A stretch of 34,040 bases of DNA from Alphaproteobacteria bacterium UBA6347 (GTDB taxonomy: Bacteria; Pseudomonadota; Alphaproteobacteria; CAAGCB01; CAG-977): NCBI GenBank assembly GCA_002440235.1, contig DJRZ01000009.1, positions 7,941 to 41,980 of the forward strand, given 5' to 3'. This document shows positions 7,284 to 16,389 of the stretch, piece by piece. A model generated the notes under the pieces. It was not told the origin of the DNA and did not search any database. It saw only the letters and a list, made by a program, of their open reading frames with translations. Position 1 is the stretch's first letter. Each line of letters starts with the position of its first letter. A program made the position numbers and the translations under genes.

Positions 7284-8561
7284 ATGACCCAAAAGCTTTA
7301 TCTGACGAACACGCAACTGAAAGCCGAAACGGACAGATGTCTGCACTGCGCCGAAAAGCCGTGCATGAAAGCCTGCCCCGCCAACTGTTCGCCCGCCGAC
7401 TTTATCGCAGCGGCGAAGGGCATGACACCCGCCGATTACGGGCGCGCCGCCGAAATCATCTTGAAATCCAACCCGCTGGGACAGATGTGCGGACTGACCT
7501 GTCCCGACCGTTTCTGCATGAAAGCCTGCACGCGCCGCGCGTTCGACACCGCCATCAAAATTCCAGCCGTTCAGGCGGCGATTTTGGAAAAGGCGCGCGA
7601 GGCGAACACCGTCGACGTTCCGCCCCCCGTCGCGCCGAACGGAAAGAACGCCGCGATCGTCGGCGCGGGTCCCGCCGGATTGGCGGCGGCTGCCGTTCTG
7701 GCGCGCAAGGGATACAGCGTCACAGTGTTCGAAGCCTCCGATTCCGTCGGCGGCGCGGCGAAACTGATCCCCGAAGCGCGCCTGCCCCGCGCCGTCATTG
7801 AAAAGGATTGGGCTTTCGTCAAAACGCTGGGCGACATCACGTTGAAAGCGAACCGCCGCGTGGCGAACCCCGTCGATTTGCTGAAAGACGGATACGACGG
7901 CGTCATCGTCGCGGTCGGCGAACCGCATTCGGCGACGATGGGAATCCCCGGCGAAGATCTGGCGATATCCTTTATGGACTATTTGAAATCCCCCGAAAAA
8001 TACAAAACGGACGGCAACGTCGCCGTTTTGGGCGGCGGGGCGGTCGCGACCGACTGCGCCGTGACGGCGAAGGATTCGGGCGCGCAAAACGTCGAAATGT
8101 TCGTCCGCCGCCGCGTTTGCGACATGCGCCTGACCGGCGGGGAACGGGCTTGGCTGTTGGAAAAAACGATCGACATCACGTCGATGACGCGCGTTGAAAA
8201 AATTGAAAAAACGGGCGACACCTACACGCTTTACACCTGCAAAACCCGTTTTAACGGCACAAAGCTGGAGGACATTCCCGACACGACGATCCGGCGTCCG
8301 GACTTCGCGCGCGTCGTCATGGCGGTCGGTTCGAAAGCCGATCCGAAAAAAGAAGCCGAAAAGGTCGTGTACGCGGGCGATTGCAACCACGGCGGATCAA
8401 CGATCGTCGAAGCCGTCGCGTCCGGCAAAAACGCCGCGAACGAACTGCACGCCGCCATTACGGGCGAGGTCGACGAAACCGCCTGCCCCGTCAGCCGTCT
8501 GGTGACGTACAAAGCCAAATCCTGCGCCGTCGTCGAAGGCGTCGACCAACGGGACGGATAA
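7284..8561 (+). CDS. Fe-S/FAD oxidoreductase, PreT/GltD type
   Basis: A 425-residue NAD(P)H-dependent flavoprotein. The N-terminal domain carries two four-cysteine sets for 4Fe-4S clusters: Cys 19, 22, 27, 31 and Cys 69, 73, 78, 82. An FAD Rossmann motif follows (GAGPAG, 127-132), then an NAD(P)H motif (GGGAVA, 250-255). This is the layout of PreT and of the N-terminal part of dihydropyrimidine dehydrogenase, and is shared by the small subunit of glutamate synthase. SNPLGQMCGLTCP is very like the dehydrogenase sequence. In those enzymes it passes electrons to a catalytic partner, but no preA, gltB or other acceptor is encoded nearby. The ATG has AAGGAG six bases upstream. Family certain; electron acceptor unknown. 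Confidence 0.88.
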   Translation: MTQKLYLTNTQLKAETDRCLHCAEKPCMKACPANCSPADFIAAAKGMTPADYGRAAEIILKSNPLGQMCGLTCPDRFCMKACTRRAFDTAIKIPAVQAAILEKAREANTVDVPPPVAPNGKNAAIVGAGPAGLAAAAVLARKGYSVTVFEASDSVGGAAKLIPEARLPRAVIEKDWAFVKTLGDITLKANRRVANPVDLLKDGYDGVIVAVGEPHSATMGIPGEDLAISFMDYLKSPEKYKTDGNVAVLGGGAVATDCAVTAKDSGAQNVEMFVRRRVCDMRLTGGERAWLLEKTIDITSMTRVEKIEKTGDTYTLYTCKTRFNGTKLEDIPDTTIRRPDFARVVMAVGSKADPKKEAEKVVYAGDCNHGGSTIVEAVASGKNAANELHAAITGEVDETACPVSRLVTYKAKSCAVVEGVDQRDG

Positions 8562-8567
8562 AACGGC

Positions 8568-8597
8568 GGAAAAGAATAAAGCTTTTCCTATTTTTTA
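8568..8597 (+). terminator. Terminator of the flavoprotein gene
   Basis: Seven-base-pair stem GGAAAAG/CTTTTCC with a seven-base loop, followed by TATTTTTT. It overlaps the end of the convergent methyltransferase gene. Confidence 0.65.
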
Positions 8598-9796
8598 ATA
8601 AACGACGCGGCGAAAAATCCATCCGTTTTGCAGACCGACGGACGCAAACGGATCGTTTTTCCGGATTGTTCCAAACCCGTCGTTTTTTTCAAAACGGGCG
8701 CCAGATCCTCCATGACGAAACCGGCGTGATTTTGAATGAAATCCGCCGCCTGATTTTCGTTTTCCGCCGCGTCCAGCGAACAGGTGACGTAGAACAGCCG
8801 CCCGCCCCTTTTCACGCAGCGACAGGCTTTATCCAGAATTTCCCGTTGCGTTTCGATAATTTGCGCCGACTGTTCGGGCGACATTCGCCAACGCGCGTCC
8901 GCACTGCGCCGCCACGTTCCCGTTCCCGTGCAGGGAGCGTCGACCAACACCAGATCGTATTGCTTCAAGCTTTTGTAATCGTTTAACAAAATGACGTTGT
9001 TCGCGCCGGCGCGCGCCGCCCGTTCCGGCAAATCGCGCAACCGTTTGGCATTGGCGTCGGCGGCGTAAATCGTCCCTTTGGCGTTCATCATCGCCGACAG
9101 CGCCAGCGTCTTTCCGCCGCCGCCGGCGCACCAGTCGATCGCGACCTGCCCCGCCGCGGCTTGCGTCAGCAGGGAAACAATTTGCGATCCCTCGTCCTGA
9201 ATTTCGACCAATCCGTCCGCATAAACGGGCAAAGCCGTCACGTTCGCGCGCCCGTTCACGCGCACGCCGACGGGGGAATACGGCGTTTTTTCCGCTTTGA
9301 TTCCCGATTGTTCCAGCAGTTTCAGCACCTCTTCGCGCGTTGTTTTCAACGTGTTGACGCGCAGATCCAGCGGCGCTTCGTCAACCATCGCGCGAACGTC
9401 CGCGTCGTCGATCCGACCGCGCAGCCAATCGGGGCATTCGGCGACCGCGTCGGGCAGTTCGTCCGGCAGACGCGCCAGCGCCGCGCGTTCCTCCGCCGTC
9501 AGGGGCGCGGGGGCGTATTTATCCCCGTCGAACAGCGGATCGACCGCCGTTCCCCGATAACGCAAAGCCGCCGCGACCGCCTCCCTGCCCGTCGGATCCT
9601 TTCCGAAAGACAGGCGCAAGCGACCGTAACGGCGCAGGACGAACCACACCAGCGCGGAAATTTCGCGCCGGTCGCCGCCGCCGATATAGCGGCGCGTTCT
9701 GAAATACGCGCTGACCGTGTTGTCGGCGGGCTGACGAAACGAAAAGATTTCGTCCAGCAGTTCAATCACCGCCAGTATTCTGCCCGATTGTTTCAT
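8588..9796 (-). CDS. rsmB: RsmB/NOL1-type RNA m5C methyltransferase
   Basis: A 402-residue SAM-dependent cytosine-5 methyltransferase of the NOL1/NOP2/Sun family. The SAM-binding motif is DWCAGGGGKT (221-230). The two reactive cysteines are Cys289 in VDAPCTGTGTWRRS and Cys339 in YVTCSL, the pair that marks this family. An N-terminal helical domain (1-140) resembles the NusB-like region of RsmB, the enzyme for 16S rRNA C967. I give rsmB as likely, but RsmF-type specificity cannot be excluded. The start overlaps the end of rlmE by four bases (ATGA), so translation is probably coupled. Confidence 0.88.
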   Translation of the reverse strand: MKQSGRILAVIELLDEIFSFRQPADNTVSAYFRTRRYIGGGDRREISALVWFVLRRYGRLRLSFGKDPTGREAVAAALRYRGTAVDPLFDGDKYAPAPLTAEERAALARLPDELPDAVAECPDWLRGRIDDADVRAMVDEAPLDLRVNTLKTTREEVLKLLEQSGIKAEKTPYSPVGVRVNGRANVTALPVYADGLVEIQDEGSQIVSLLTQAAAGQVAIDWCAGGGGKTLALSAMMNAKGTIYAADANAKRLRDLPERAARAGANNVILLNDYKSLKQYDLVLVDAPCTGTGTWRRSADARWRMSPEQSAQIIETQREILDKACRCVKRGGRLFYVTCSLDAAENENQAADFIQNHAGFVMEDLAPVLKKTTGLEQSGKTIRLRPSVCKTDGFFAASFIKK

Positions 9797-10476
9797 TCTT
9801 CGCCCTTAAATCCCGTCGCGACAACGTAAAATTCCGACGATTCCTTGCGGCTGGCGGGCGGCTTGGCGTGTTTGACGACCTTGAATTTCTTTTTCATTTC
9901 GTTCAGCAGGTTTTGTTCCGTCCCGCCCTGAAAGATCTTCGCCACGAACACGCCGTTCGGGTTCAGAATTTCGCAGGCGAAAGCGTACGCCGTTTCCAAC
10001 AGCCCCATAATGCGCAGATGATCAATGTCTTTCATGCCCGTCGTATTGGGCGCCATATCGCTCAGAACCACGTCGGCTTTGCGCCCGCCCAGCATTTCTT
10101 TCAGCACGTCGGGCGCGCGGTCGTCCAAAAAGTCCAGCTGAGTCGTCTTCGCCCCCGCGATCGGCGCCATTTCCAGCAGATCCAGTCCGACGACCAGCGG
10201 ATTTTCGGGCGTCGACTTCACGCGTTTGACGGCGATTTGCGTCCACCCTCCCGGCGCCGCGCCCAAATCGACGACGCGCTTTCCCGCGCCCAAAAAGTGG
10301 AATTTGTCGTCCAGCTCGACCAGTTTGAACGCCGAACGGGCGCGGTATCCCTCTTGCCTCGCCATCGCGACGTAGGGATCGTTCAGCTGGCGTTCCAGCC
10401 ACTGCGTCGACGCCGAAGACCGCTTTTTCGCCGTCTTGACGCGCGTTTTCAACATATGAGCCGTCGGCTGTTTCAT
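9793..10476 (-). CDS. rlmE: 23S rRNA 2'-O-ribose methyltransferase RlmE (FtsJ)
   Basis: RlmE methylates U2552 in the A loop of 23S rRNA, a late step in 50S assembly. The 227-residue product has the SAM motif VVDLGAAPGGWTQ (68-80) and all four residues of the K-D-K-E catalytic tetrad: Lys51 (RSAFKL), Asp140 (LSDMAPN), Lys180 (VFVAKIFQGG) and Glu215 (SSEFYVV). A basic N-terminal tail precedes the domain. It overlaps the upstream ppx/gppA gene and the downstream rsmB-like gene by four bases each. Pairing of rlmE with ppx/gppA is common in Alphaproteobacteria. Confidence 0.97.
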   Translation of the reverse strand: MKQPTAHMLKTRVKTAKKRSSASTQWLERQLNDPYVAMARQEGYRARSAFKLVELDDKFHFLGAGKRVVDLGAAPGGWTQIAVKRVKSTPENPLVVGLDLLEMAPIAGAKTTQLDFLDDRAPDVLKEMLGGRKADVVLSDMAPNTTGMKDIDHLRIMGLLETAYAFACEILNPNGVFVAKIFQGGTEQNLLNEMKKKFKVVKHAKPPASRKESSEFYVVATGFKGEE

Positions 10477-11525
10477 TTTTTATCCGCCCCCGAATTTTCC
10501 TTGCGTATCAAATCCATAACGATGCCTTCGCGCAATCCGCGGTCGGCGATGGTGATTTCGCCGATCGGCCACATTTCGCAAATCCCCTGCAAAATCGCGC
10601 ACCCCGGCAAAGACAGATCCGCACGCTGAGGTCCGATGCACGGGTGGCTTTCCTTTTCGGCGTAAGGCAGTTTTTCCAGCTTGCGCTTCGCCTTGATCAA
10701 ATCGTCGAAGCTCATCGCCATGCCGTCGACCACGGAACGGTTGTACACGGGCAGCCCCAAATGGAACGCCCCGATCGTCGTCGCCGTTCCCGACATCGCG
10801 ATCATCTGCACGTCGCTTTGCTCGATCACGTTTTGAATATCGTACTTTTCCTCGAACGGCTGCAAATAGGACAGCACTTTTTTAACGACGGCGCGGTAGG
10901 CGGCGGAAGACAGCCCTTTGCCCGTGAACGCCTCGGACACCGTGATAACGCCCAGCGGGAACGACAGCACGCCTTCGATATGGGCGCGGTTGCGTTCGTC
11001 GATGTTCGCCCACGAAACCTCGGTCGAACCGCCGCCGATGTCGAACACCAGCGCGTGGCGAATGTCGCGGTTGATCAGCGGCACGCACCCGACGACGCCC
11101 AGGCGGCACTCTTCCTCAAACGAAATGATTTCCAGATCCAGCCCCGTTTCGCGTTTGACGCGGGCGATGAAATCGGCGCCGTTTTTCGCGCGGCGGCATG
11201 CTTCGGTCGCCACGAATCGCGCGCGAATCGTCTTGTATCTTTGCAGTTTTTTGACGCAAAGCTTCAACGCCGACAGCGTGCGCTTGATCGCGCGTTCGGA
11301 CAGGACGCCGTCGCCGACCAGCCCTTCGCCCAAACGGGTGATGCGGGAAAAAGTTTCCTTGACGGAAAAGCCCGTCGGCGTCGGCGTCGCGATCAACAGG
11401 CGGCAGTTCGTCGTCCCCAAATCGATCGCCGCGAAAACGGGCGCTTTCCCCCTTGCCGCGGCGGGGCGGCGTTTTTTATACCTTTTATCCCTGTTCCGAC
11501 CTTTTTCCACAGTGCGCTCCGTCAT
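10473..11525 (-). CDS. Ppx/GppA family phosphatase
   Basis: A 350-residue member of the exopolyphosphatase/guanosine pentaphosphatase family of the actin-like ATPase fold. The phosphate-1 motif is AAIDLGTTNCRLLIA (32-46), and FDIGGGSTEV (161-170) is the phosphate-2 motif; ATEACRRAKN (106-115) fits the conserved T-A-R-A-N stretch. It hydrolyses polyphosphate, pppGpp or both; the short length, lacking the C-terminal HD region of long Ppx proteins, does not settle which. The first 28 residues are basic and poorly conserved. No good ribosome binding site is seen before the ATG at 11525. It begins 50 bases after priA ends and is translationally coupled to rlmE. Confidence 0.92.
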   Translation of the reverse strand: MTERTVEKGRNRDKRYKKRRPAAARGKAPVFAAIDLGTTNCRLLIATPTPTGFSVKETFSRITRLGEGLVGDGVLSERAIKRTLSALKLCVKKLQRYKTIRARFVATEACRRAKNGADFIARVKRETGLDLEIISFEEECRLGVVGCVPLINRDIRHALVFDIGGGSTEVSWANIDERNRAHIEGVLSFPLGVITVSEAFTGKGLSSAAYRAVVKKVLSYLQPFEEKYDIQNVIEQSDVQMIAMSGTATTIGAFHLGLPVYNRSVVDGMAMSFDDLIKAKRKLEKLPYAEKESHPCIGPQRADLSLPGCAILQGICEMWPIGEITIADRGLREGIVMDLIRKENSGADKK

Positions 11526-11575
11526 AAAAGCAGATGTTCACTATATGGATTTTATCGCCCGACGTACAGTTTTTT

Positions 11576-13771
11576 TTAAAAAAAGCTGTACGGGTCGACG
11601 TCCGTCTGCACGCGCACCGACGACGGCAGGGAAACGCGGGACAGCCAGTCTTGCAAAACGGCTTGAATCTTCACGCGCCGTCCCGTTTGCAGCAAAAGGC
11701 GGAAACGGTATTTTCCCCGCAGCAAAGCCAGCGGCGCGGGCGTCGGTCCCAGCACGCGCACCCCGTCCCCCGCCGGCGCGCGCCGTCCCAGCAGATTAGC
11801 CGCTCTTTGCGCGGTTTCCCGCGACGACGCGCTGACGACGATCCCCGCCAAGCGTCCGAACGGCGGCATTTTCAACAGTTCGCGCGTCCGGATTTCCGCG
11901 TCCAGAAAATCGTCGGCGTCCCCCGATTCCAGCGCCCGCATGATGTTGTTGTCGGGATCGAACGTCTGCAAAAACACCCTGCCCTTTTTATCGGCGCGCC
12001 CCGCGCGTCCCGCGACCTGATGCAGCATTTGGAAAGTGCGTTCCCCCGCGCGCAGATCGCCGCCCGCCAGCCCCAGATCCGCGTCGACGACGCCGACCAG
12101 AGTCAAATCGGGAAAGTTGTGCCCCTTGGTCAGGATTTGCGTTCCGATGACGATGTCGACCTCGCGGTCGTGAATTCGGCGCATCAGTTCCGCCATTTCG
12201 GACGCCGTCGCGTTCAAATCCCCCGACACGACCAGCCGGCGCGCCGCCGGAAAGCGCGCGGCGATTTCCTCGCCGATGCGTTCGACCCCCGGACCGCACG
12301 AGGTCAGCTCGCCCTCTTCGCCGCAGACGGGACAGGCGTCGGGCGCGGGAATGCGGTAGCCGCAATGGTGGCATTCCAGCCGCTTGCCGTCCCGATGTTC
12401 GACCAGCCACGCCGAACAGTTCGGGCATTGGAAACGGTGTCCGCATTTGCGGCACAGCACCAGCGGCGCGTATCCGCGGCGGTTCAAAAACAGCAGGCTT
12501 TGTTCGCCGCGTTCGAACGTCCGTTCGATCTCGTTCAGCAAAACGGGCGACAGAAAGCTTTTCATTTCGCCTTTGTTTTCCGGCGGAAACCGGCGCATGT
12601 CGATCAGGTCGATCGTCGGCAGGACGGCTTTGCCGAAACGGTCGGGCAGAACGACCTCGCGGTATTTGCCGTTTAGCACGTTGACGCGGGTTTCCAGCGA
12701 CGGCGTCGCCGAAGACAAAACGACCGGAATGTTTTCCAGCTTCGCGCGCGCGACCGCCATGTCCCGCGCCTGATAAATCACGCCGTCCTCTTGTTTGTAG
12801 GACGGGTCGTGCTCTTCGTCGACGATGATCGCGCCCAGTTCGGAAAACGGCAGGAACAAAGCCGACCGCGCCCCCGCCAGCACGCGGACGTTTCCGTTCA
12901 AAACGGCTTTCCACGTTTCGCGGCGCACGCGTCGGGACAGATCCGAATGCCACAGGGCGGGCAAAACGCCGAAACGCCGTTCGAACCGTTCCAGCCATTG
13001 CCCCGTCAGTCCGATTTCCGGCAGCAGGATCAAAGCCTGCCGCCCCTGTTCCAGCGCCCGCGCGATCATATCGAAATAGACTTCGGTTTTGCCCGATCCC
13101 GTCACGCCGTTCAACAGCGTCGCGGAAAACCCCGCGCCGACCGAACCGGACAAGGCGTCCGCCGCCGCCTTTTGCCCCGCGGACAGCGTCACGGCGTTCG
13201 AATCGGGGCGCGGGCGTTCGAAAACGACGGGACGGATTTTTTCGGGCGTCAAAGCCCCCTGTTGCGCCAGCCCCGCCACGACCGAAGCGGACACCCCCGC
13301 CAGCCGCGCGATTTCGGCGGCGGTTTGCGGCGTTTGAGTCAGAACGTCCAAAACCTTTCGCCGCGCGGCGGTCATTTTGATTTCGGGCGGGAAGGCGGAT
13401 TTGACGTATCCCTCCGTTTCGCCGGCGCCCGTGAAAACGTCGTCGACGCTCATCGCCATTTTCAAAACCGCGCCGGGGGCGGAAAGCGTGTAATCGGCGA
13501 CCCAGTCGATCAGCCGTCTGTTCGATTCGGTCATCGGCGGCAGGTCGCACGCGCCGGAAATGTTTTTGATTTTCGATTCGTCAACGCCCGACGGCGCGCC
13601 CGAATCCCAAACGACGCCGGTCATCGTCCGGTTGCCGAACGGCACGCGGACAAACGCGCCCGCGTCAGGTTTCGCAAGGCTTTCGGGACATGCGTAGTCG
13701 AACGCGCCCGACAGCGGCAGAGGCAACAAAACCCGCAACCTGTTTTTATTTGATTGATTCTTGTCCGACAT
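11576..13771 (-). CDS. priA: Primosomal replication restart helicase PriA
   Basis: PriA, 731 residues, is the superfamily-2 DNA helicase that reloads DnaB at collapsed replication forks. Seen: the 3'-DNA-binding domain at 10-110, Walker A GVTGSGKT (222-229), Walker B DEEH (318-321), and eight zinc-binding cysteines at about 440, 443, 449, 452, 467, 470, 480 and 483, all intact. The frame is open for 79 more codons upstream, but that stretch is antisense to the fsa gene and does not match PriA, so the start is set at the ATG at 13771, preceded by AAGGA. It is divergent from fsa with only 55 bases between them. Confidence 0.96.
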   Translation of the reverse strand: MSDKNQSNKNRLRVLLPLPLSGAFDYACPESLAKPDAGAFVRVPFGNRTMTGVVWDSGAPSGVDESKIKNISGACDLPPMTESNRRLIDWVADYTLSAPGAVLKMAMSVDDVFTGAGETEGYVKSAFPPEIKMTAARRKVLDVLTQTPQTAAEIARLAGVSASVVAGLAQQGALTPEKIRPVVFERPRPDSNAVTLSAGQKAAADALSGSVGAGFSATLLNGVTGSGKTEVYFDMIARALEQGRQALILLPEIGLTGQWLERFERRFGVLPALWHSDLSRRVRRETWKAVLNGNVRVLAGARSALFLPFSELGAIIVDEEHDPSYKQEDGVIYQARDMAVARAKLENIPVVLSSATPSLETRVNVLNGKYREVVLPDRFGKAVLPTIDLIDMRRFPPENKGEMKSFLSPVLLNEIERTFERGEQSLLFLNRRGYAPLVLCRKCGHRFQCPNCSAWLVEHRDGKRLECHHCGYRIPAPDACPVCGEEGELTSCGPGVERIGEEIAARFPAARRLVVSGDLNATASEMAELMRRIHDREVDIVIGTQILTKGHNFPDLTLVGVVDADLGLAGGDLRAGERTFQMLHQVAGRAGRADKKGRVFLQTFDPDNNIMRALESGDADDFLDAEIRTRELLKMPPFGRLAGIVVSASSRETAQRAANLLGRRAPAGDGVRVLGPTPAPLALLRGKYRFRLLLQTGRRVKIQAVLQDWLSRVSLPSSVRVQTDVDPYSFF

Positions 13772-13826
13772 TTCCTTACACTCTTTAATCAGTTTCAATC
13801 TACTAACATTAGGGTGAGATACACAA

Positions 13827-14483
13827 ATGAAATTTTTTATCGATACAGCCGATTTGAATGAAATCAAAGATTTGGCGGCGACCGGCATGGTCGACGGGGT
13901 CACGACGAACCCGTCTTTGGCCGCCAAACAGGGCATGAACTTCAAGGAACTGATCGCCGAAGTCTGCAAGGTCGTTTCCGGTCCCGTTTCCGCCGAAGTC
14001 ACCGCCATGGACTACGAAACCATGATGAAAGAAGCCGAAGTGCTGCGCAAAATCGCCCGCAACGTCACGATCAAAGTCCCCCTGACGCAGGACGGTTTGA
14101 AAGTCTGCCGCGCCCTGTCTTCCGAAGGAACGATGGTCAACGTGACGCTGTGCTTCACCTGCGGTCAGGCGATTCTGGCGGCGAAAGCCGGCGCGACGTT
14201 CGTTTCCCCGTTCGTCGGTCGCTTGGACGATCTGGGCGTCAACGGCATGCAGCTGATTGACGATATCCGCATGGTCTACGACAACTACGACAGCTTCAAA
14301 ACGCAGATTTTGGTCGCTTCCGTCCGTTCGCCGGAACACGTCATCAACGCCGGCAAGATCGGCGCCGACGTGATCACGGCTCCTCCCAAGGTGATTCGCC
14401 AGCTGTACCACCACCCGCTGACGGACGCGGGATTGAAGACGTTTGCCGAAGACTGGGCTAAAACGGGTCAGTCGATTCTGTAA
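13827..14483 (+). CDS. fsa: Fructose-6-phosphate aldolase / transaldolase (TalC type)
   Basis: A 218-residue class I aldolase of the small transaldolase family. Asp6 in FIDTAD, TTNPS (26-30) and the Schiff-base lysine Lys83 in TIKVPLT are all present. The length matches the FSA/TalC subgroup (about 215-220). Such enzymes either cleave fructose 6-phosphate to dihydroxyacetone and glyceraldehyde 3-phosphate or act as true transaldolases in the pentose phosphate pathway; in Alphaproteobacteria the transaldolase role is often assumed. The ATG is preceded by GGGTGAG. A terminator follows, although xerC begins shortly after. Confidence 0.93.
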   Translation: MKFFIDTADLNEIKDLAATGMVDGVTTNPSLAAKQGMNFKELIAEVCKVVSGPVSAEVTAMDYETMMKEAEVLRKIARNVTIKVPLTQDGLKVCRALSSEGTMVNVTLCFTCGQAILAAKAGATFVSPFVGRLDDLGVNGMQLIDDIRMVYDNYDSFKTQILVASVRSPEHVINAGKIGADVITAPPKVIRQLYHHPLTDAGLKTFAEDWAKTGQSIL

Positions 14484-14501
14484 TCGGTCTTGATTTTCAC
14501 G

Positions 14502-14539
14502 AAATCCGAGGAAGAGTTGTCTTTTTCCTCGGATTTTTT
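14502..14539 (+). terminator. Terminator between fsa and xerC
   Basis: Eleven-base-pair stem AAATCCGAGGA/TCCTCGGATTT with a 13-base loop, continuing into more T. xerC starts only 13 bases later, so it either has its own promoter inside this region or relies on readthrough. Confidence 0.85.
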
Positions 14540-14552
14540 AAAGGGGTAAATT

Positions 14553-15515
14553 ATGGCGCACCTGTCGGAACCGCAAAACGTCGTCATCAATTACGCCGCG
14601 GACGGTCGGTTGACCGCCGTGATCGAAGAATGGCAGCGTTGGCTGAAAACGGAACGCCGCTGTTCGGGCAACACGGCGGCGGCTTACGGGCGGGATTTGG
14701 CGGCTTTTCTGGATTTTCTGCAAAACTACACCGCGCGGACGCCCGATTTCGACGTTTTAAAGAAAATGGAGGTCACCGATTTCCGCGCCTATCTGGCGGC
14801 GCGCACGCAAGAGGGAATCGGCAGAACGTCGCTGGCGCGCAACATGTCCACCCTGCGCAATTTTTTCAAATTCATGGAACGCAACGCCGTCCTGTCCAAT
14901 CCCGCGATCGGCGTCATTCATTCCCCGTCGTCGTCGAAATCCCTGCCGAAGCCGCTCAGCCGCGAACAGGCGCTGAACGTGATTAAAGCCGCCGGCGAAC
15001 TGCAAGAGGAAGCCTGGCTGAAAAAACGCGACATGGCTTTCGTCACGCTGCTTTACGGTTGCGGACTGCGCATCGGCGAAGCGGTGTCGCTGGACGTCGC
15101 CGACCGTCCCGGATCCGACATGATGACAATCGTCGGCAAAGGCAGAAAGGAACGCGCCGTCCCCGTCCTGCCCGCCGTTCGGGAAATGATCGACGATTAT
15201 CTGAAATCGCGTCCCGACGGCGCGCCCGCGAAATCCCCGCTGTTCATCGGCGCGCGCGGCGAACGCGTCAATCCGGGGGTGATGCAGCGGCAGATGCGCA
15301 AAATCCGCGACATGCTGGGACTGCCCGAAACGGCGACGCCGCACGCCCTGCGCCACAGCTTCGCCACGCACCTGCTGTCGAACGGCGGCGATCTGCGCAC
15401 CATTCAGGAACTGCTGGGACATTCGTCGCTGTCGACGACTCAGCGCTACACCGGCGTCGACGCCGACCGCATGATGGACGTGTACGTCCACGCCCACCCC
15501 CGCGCGAAAAAATAA
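14553..15515 (+). CDS. xerC: Tyrosine recombinase XerC
   Basis: A 320-residue site-specific recombinase that with XerD resolves chromosome dimers at dif. The N-terminal SAM-like core-binding domain covers about 20-115. The catalytic set is complete: Arg173 (GCGLRIGEA), Lys196 (VGKGRKER), His264 and Arg267 (PHALRHSFATH), His290 (LLGHSSL) and nucleophile Tyr299 (TTQRYT). Location beside priA and fsa fits the chromosomal xerC of Alphaproteobacteria, not an integrase of a mobile element; no attachment sites are seen. AAGGGG lies six bases before the ATG. XerD is the main alternative name. Confidence 0.93.
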   Translation: MAHLSEPQNVVINYAADGRLTAVIEEWQRWLKTERRCSGNTAAAYGRDLAAFLDFLQNYTARTPDFDVLKKMEVTDFRAYLAARTQEGIGRTSLARNMSTLRNFFKFMERNAVLSNPAIGVIHSPSSSKSLPKPLSREQALNVIKAAGELQEEAWLKKRDMAFVTLLYGCGLRIGEAVSLDVADRPGSDMMTIVGKGRKERAVPVLPAVREMIDDYLKSRPDGAPAKSPLFIGARGERVNPGVMQRQMRKIRDMLGLPETATPHALRHSFATHLLSNGGDLRTIQELLGHSSLSTTQRYTGVDADRMMDVYVHAHPRAKK

Positions 15516-15525
15516 AGAAAACGCC

Positions 15526-16128
15526 ATGAACGCCGTCTTTTTTCTGTTTCCGCTGTTGCTTCCCGTCATGATAATCGGGCTGTCGCTGATGCTGTTGAAG
15601 ATGCGCGGCGGCGGGATCGGCGCCGATTCCGCGCTGAAAACGAAATTGATTTTAGGCGCTTTCGCCGCCGTTATGGCTTGGTTTTGCCTGTTCAAGGACA
15701 AACAGACGATCCTTGAATGCCGCAAGGACGCGATGATCTGTTCCTATTACCGTTCCACGATCGCCAATCCCGAATTGCGGCTGTCGCGCTCGTTCGACAT
15801 CAAAGACGTCCAAAGCATCGAACTGAAAACGGAAAAACGCCGAAGCGGCAAATACTCCACGAAAACCGTGTACCGGATCGTTTTCGTCACGCCGACGGCG
15901 CGGGAGGAATTTCCGACCACGTTCGATATTCAAGAATGGGCGGTCGAGGAAATCGGAAAAATCAACCGTTTTTTGAAATCGAATCGAGAAAGCTATGTTT
16001 TTTCGAAAGGTTCTTCCGAAATCAACGAATTTGAGCGCGGAATGCTTTTCTCCGCCGTTTTGACGACGTTCGCGCTCGCGTTCTGGTGTTTTTTCGACCG
16101 GCGCAAAAAAGCGGAGAAAGAAATTTAA
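15526..16128 (+). CDS. Membrane protein of unknown function, three predicted spans
   Basis: I do not recognise this 200-residue protein. Hydrophobic helices lie at about 4-25, 39-56 and 172-190. Between the second and third is a soluble region (60-165) with alternating strands (RSFDIKDVQSIELKTEKRRS, TVYRIVFVTPTA) and a helix (DIQEWAVEEIGKINRFLKSN). This order, a strand-rich module between membrane helices, resembles bacterial PH-like domains, but that is inference. The tail RRKKAEKE is positively charged, as expected for a cytoplasmic end. It starts ten bases after xerC, so it is probably cotranscribed with it. A bidirectional terminator lies about 100 bases downstream. Confidence 0.65.
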   Translation: MNAVFFLFPLLLPVMIIGLSLMLLKMRGGGIGADSALKTKLILGAFAAVMAWFCLFKDKQTILECRKDAMICSYYRSTIANPELRLSRSFDIKDVQSIELKTEKRRSGKYSTKTVYRIVFVTPTAREEFPTTFDIQEWAVEEIGKINRFLKSNRESYVFSKGSSEINEFERGMLFSAVLTTFALAFWCFFDRRKKAEKEI

Positions 16129-16227
16129 ACAGTCGCGTTTTTCGATTTTTACAGCCGCTTTGCGGACGTTCTCCCCGATAACGGACAACGCGGCTATTTT
16201 CTCCTCCCGCCCGCCGAAAAACGGGCA

Positions 16228-16258
16228 TAAAAAAACCACCTTTTCAGGTGGCTTTTTT
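16228..16258 (-). terminator. Bidirectional terminator next to tRNA-Asp
   Basis: Stem CCACCT/AGGTGG with a four-base loop and T runs on both sides: seven T on the minus strand after tRNA-Asp, six on the plus strand after the membrane protein gene. Confidence 0.85.
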
Positions 16259-16260
16259 AA

Positions 16261-16338
16261 TGGCGGGAGCGACGGGGCTCGAACCCGCGACCTTCGGCGT
16301 GACAGGCCGACGCTCTAACCAAACTGAGCTACGCCCCC
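16261..16338 (-). tRNA. tRNA-Asp (GTC anticodon)
   Basis: A 78-base minus-strand cloverleaf. The acceptor GGGGGCG pairs with CGCTCCC, the anticodon stem is TCGGC/GCCGA around loop CTGTCAC (anticodon GTC), the T arm contains GGTTCGAGCC, the discriminator is G and CCA is encoded. It is closely followed by a terminator. Confidence 0.97.
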
Positions 16339-16389
16339 GCAACAAAAATGTTTATATAGGTATCCGTTCGGCTTTGCAAGAACTTTTTT

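Noticed and set aside
13772..14008. N-terminal extension of priA by 79 codons
   Set aside because: The extension is antisense to the fsa gene and has no PriA similarity; the ATG at 13771 gives the family N-terminus.
14553..15515. xerC as a mobile-element integrase
   Set aside because: Its context (priA, fsa) and full-length XerC-type sequence fit the chromosomal recombinase, with no attachment sites or cargo.
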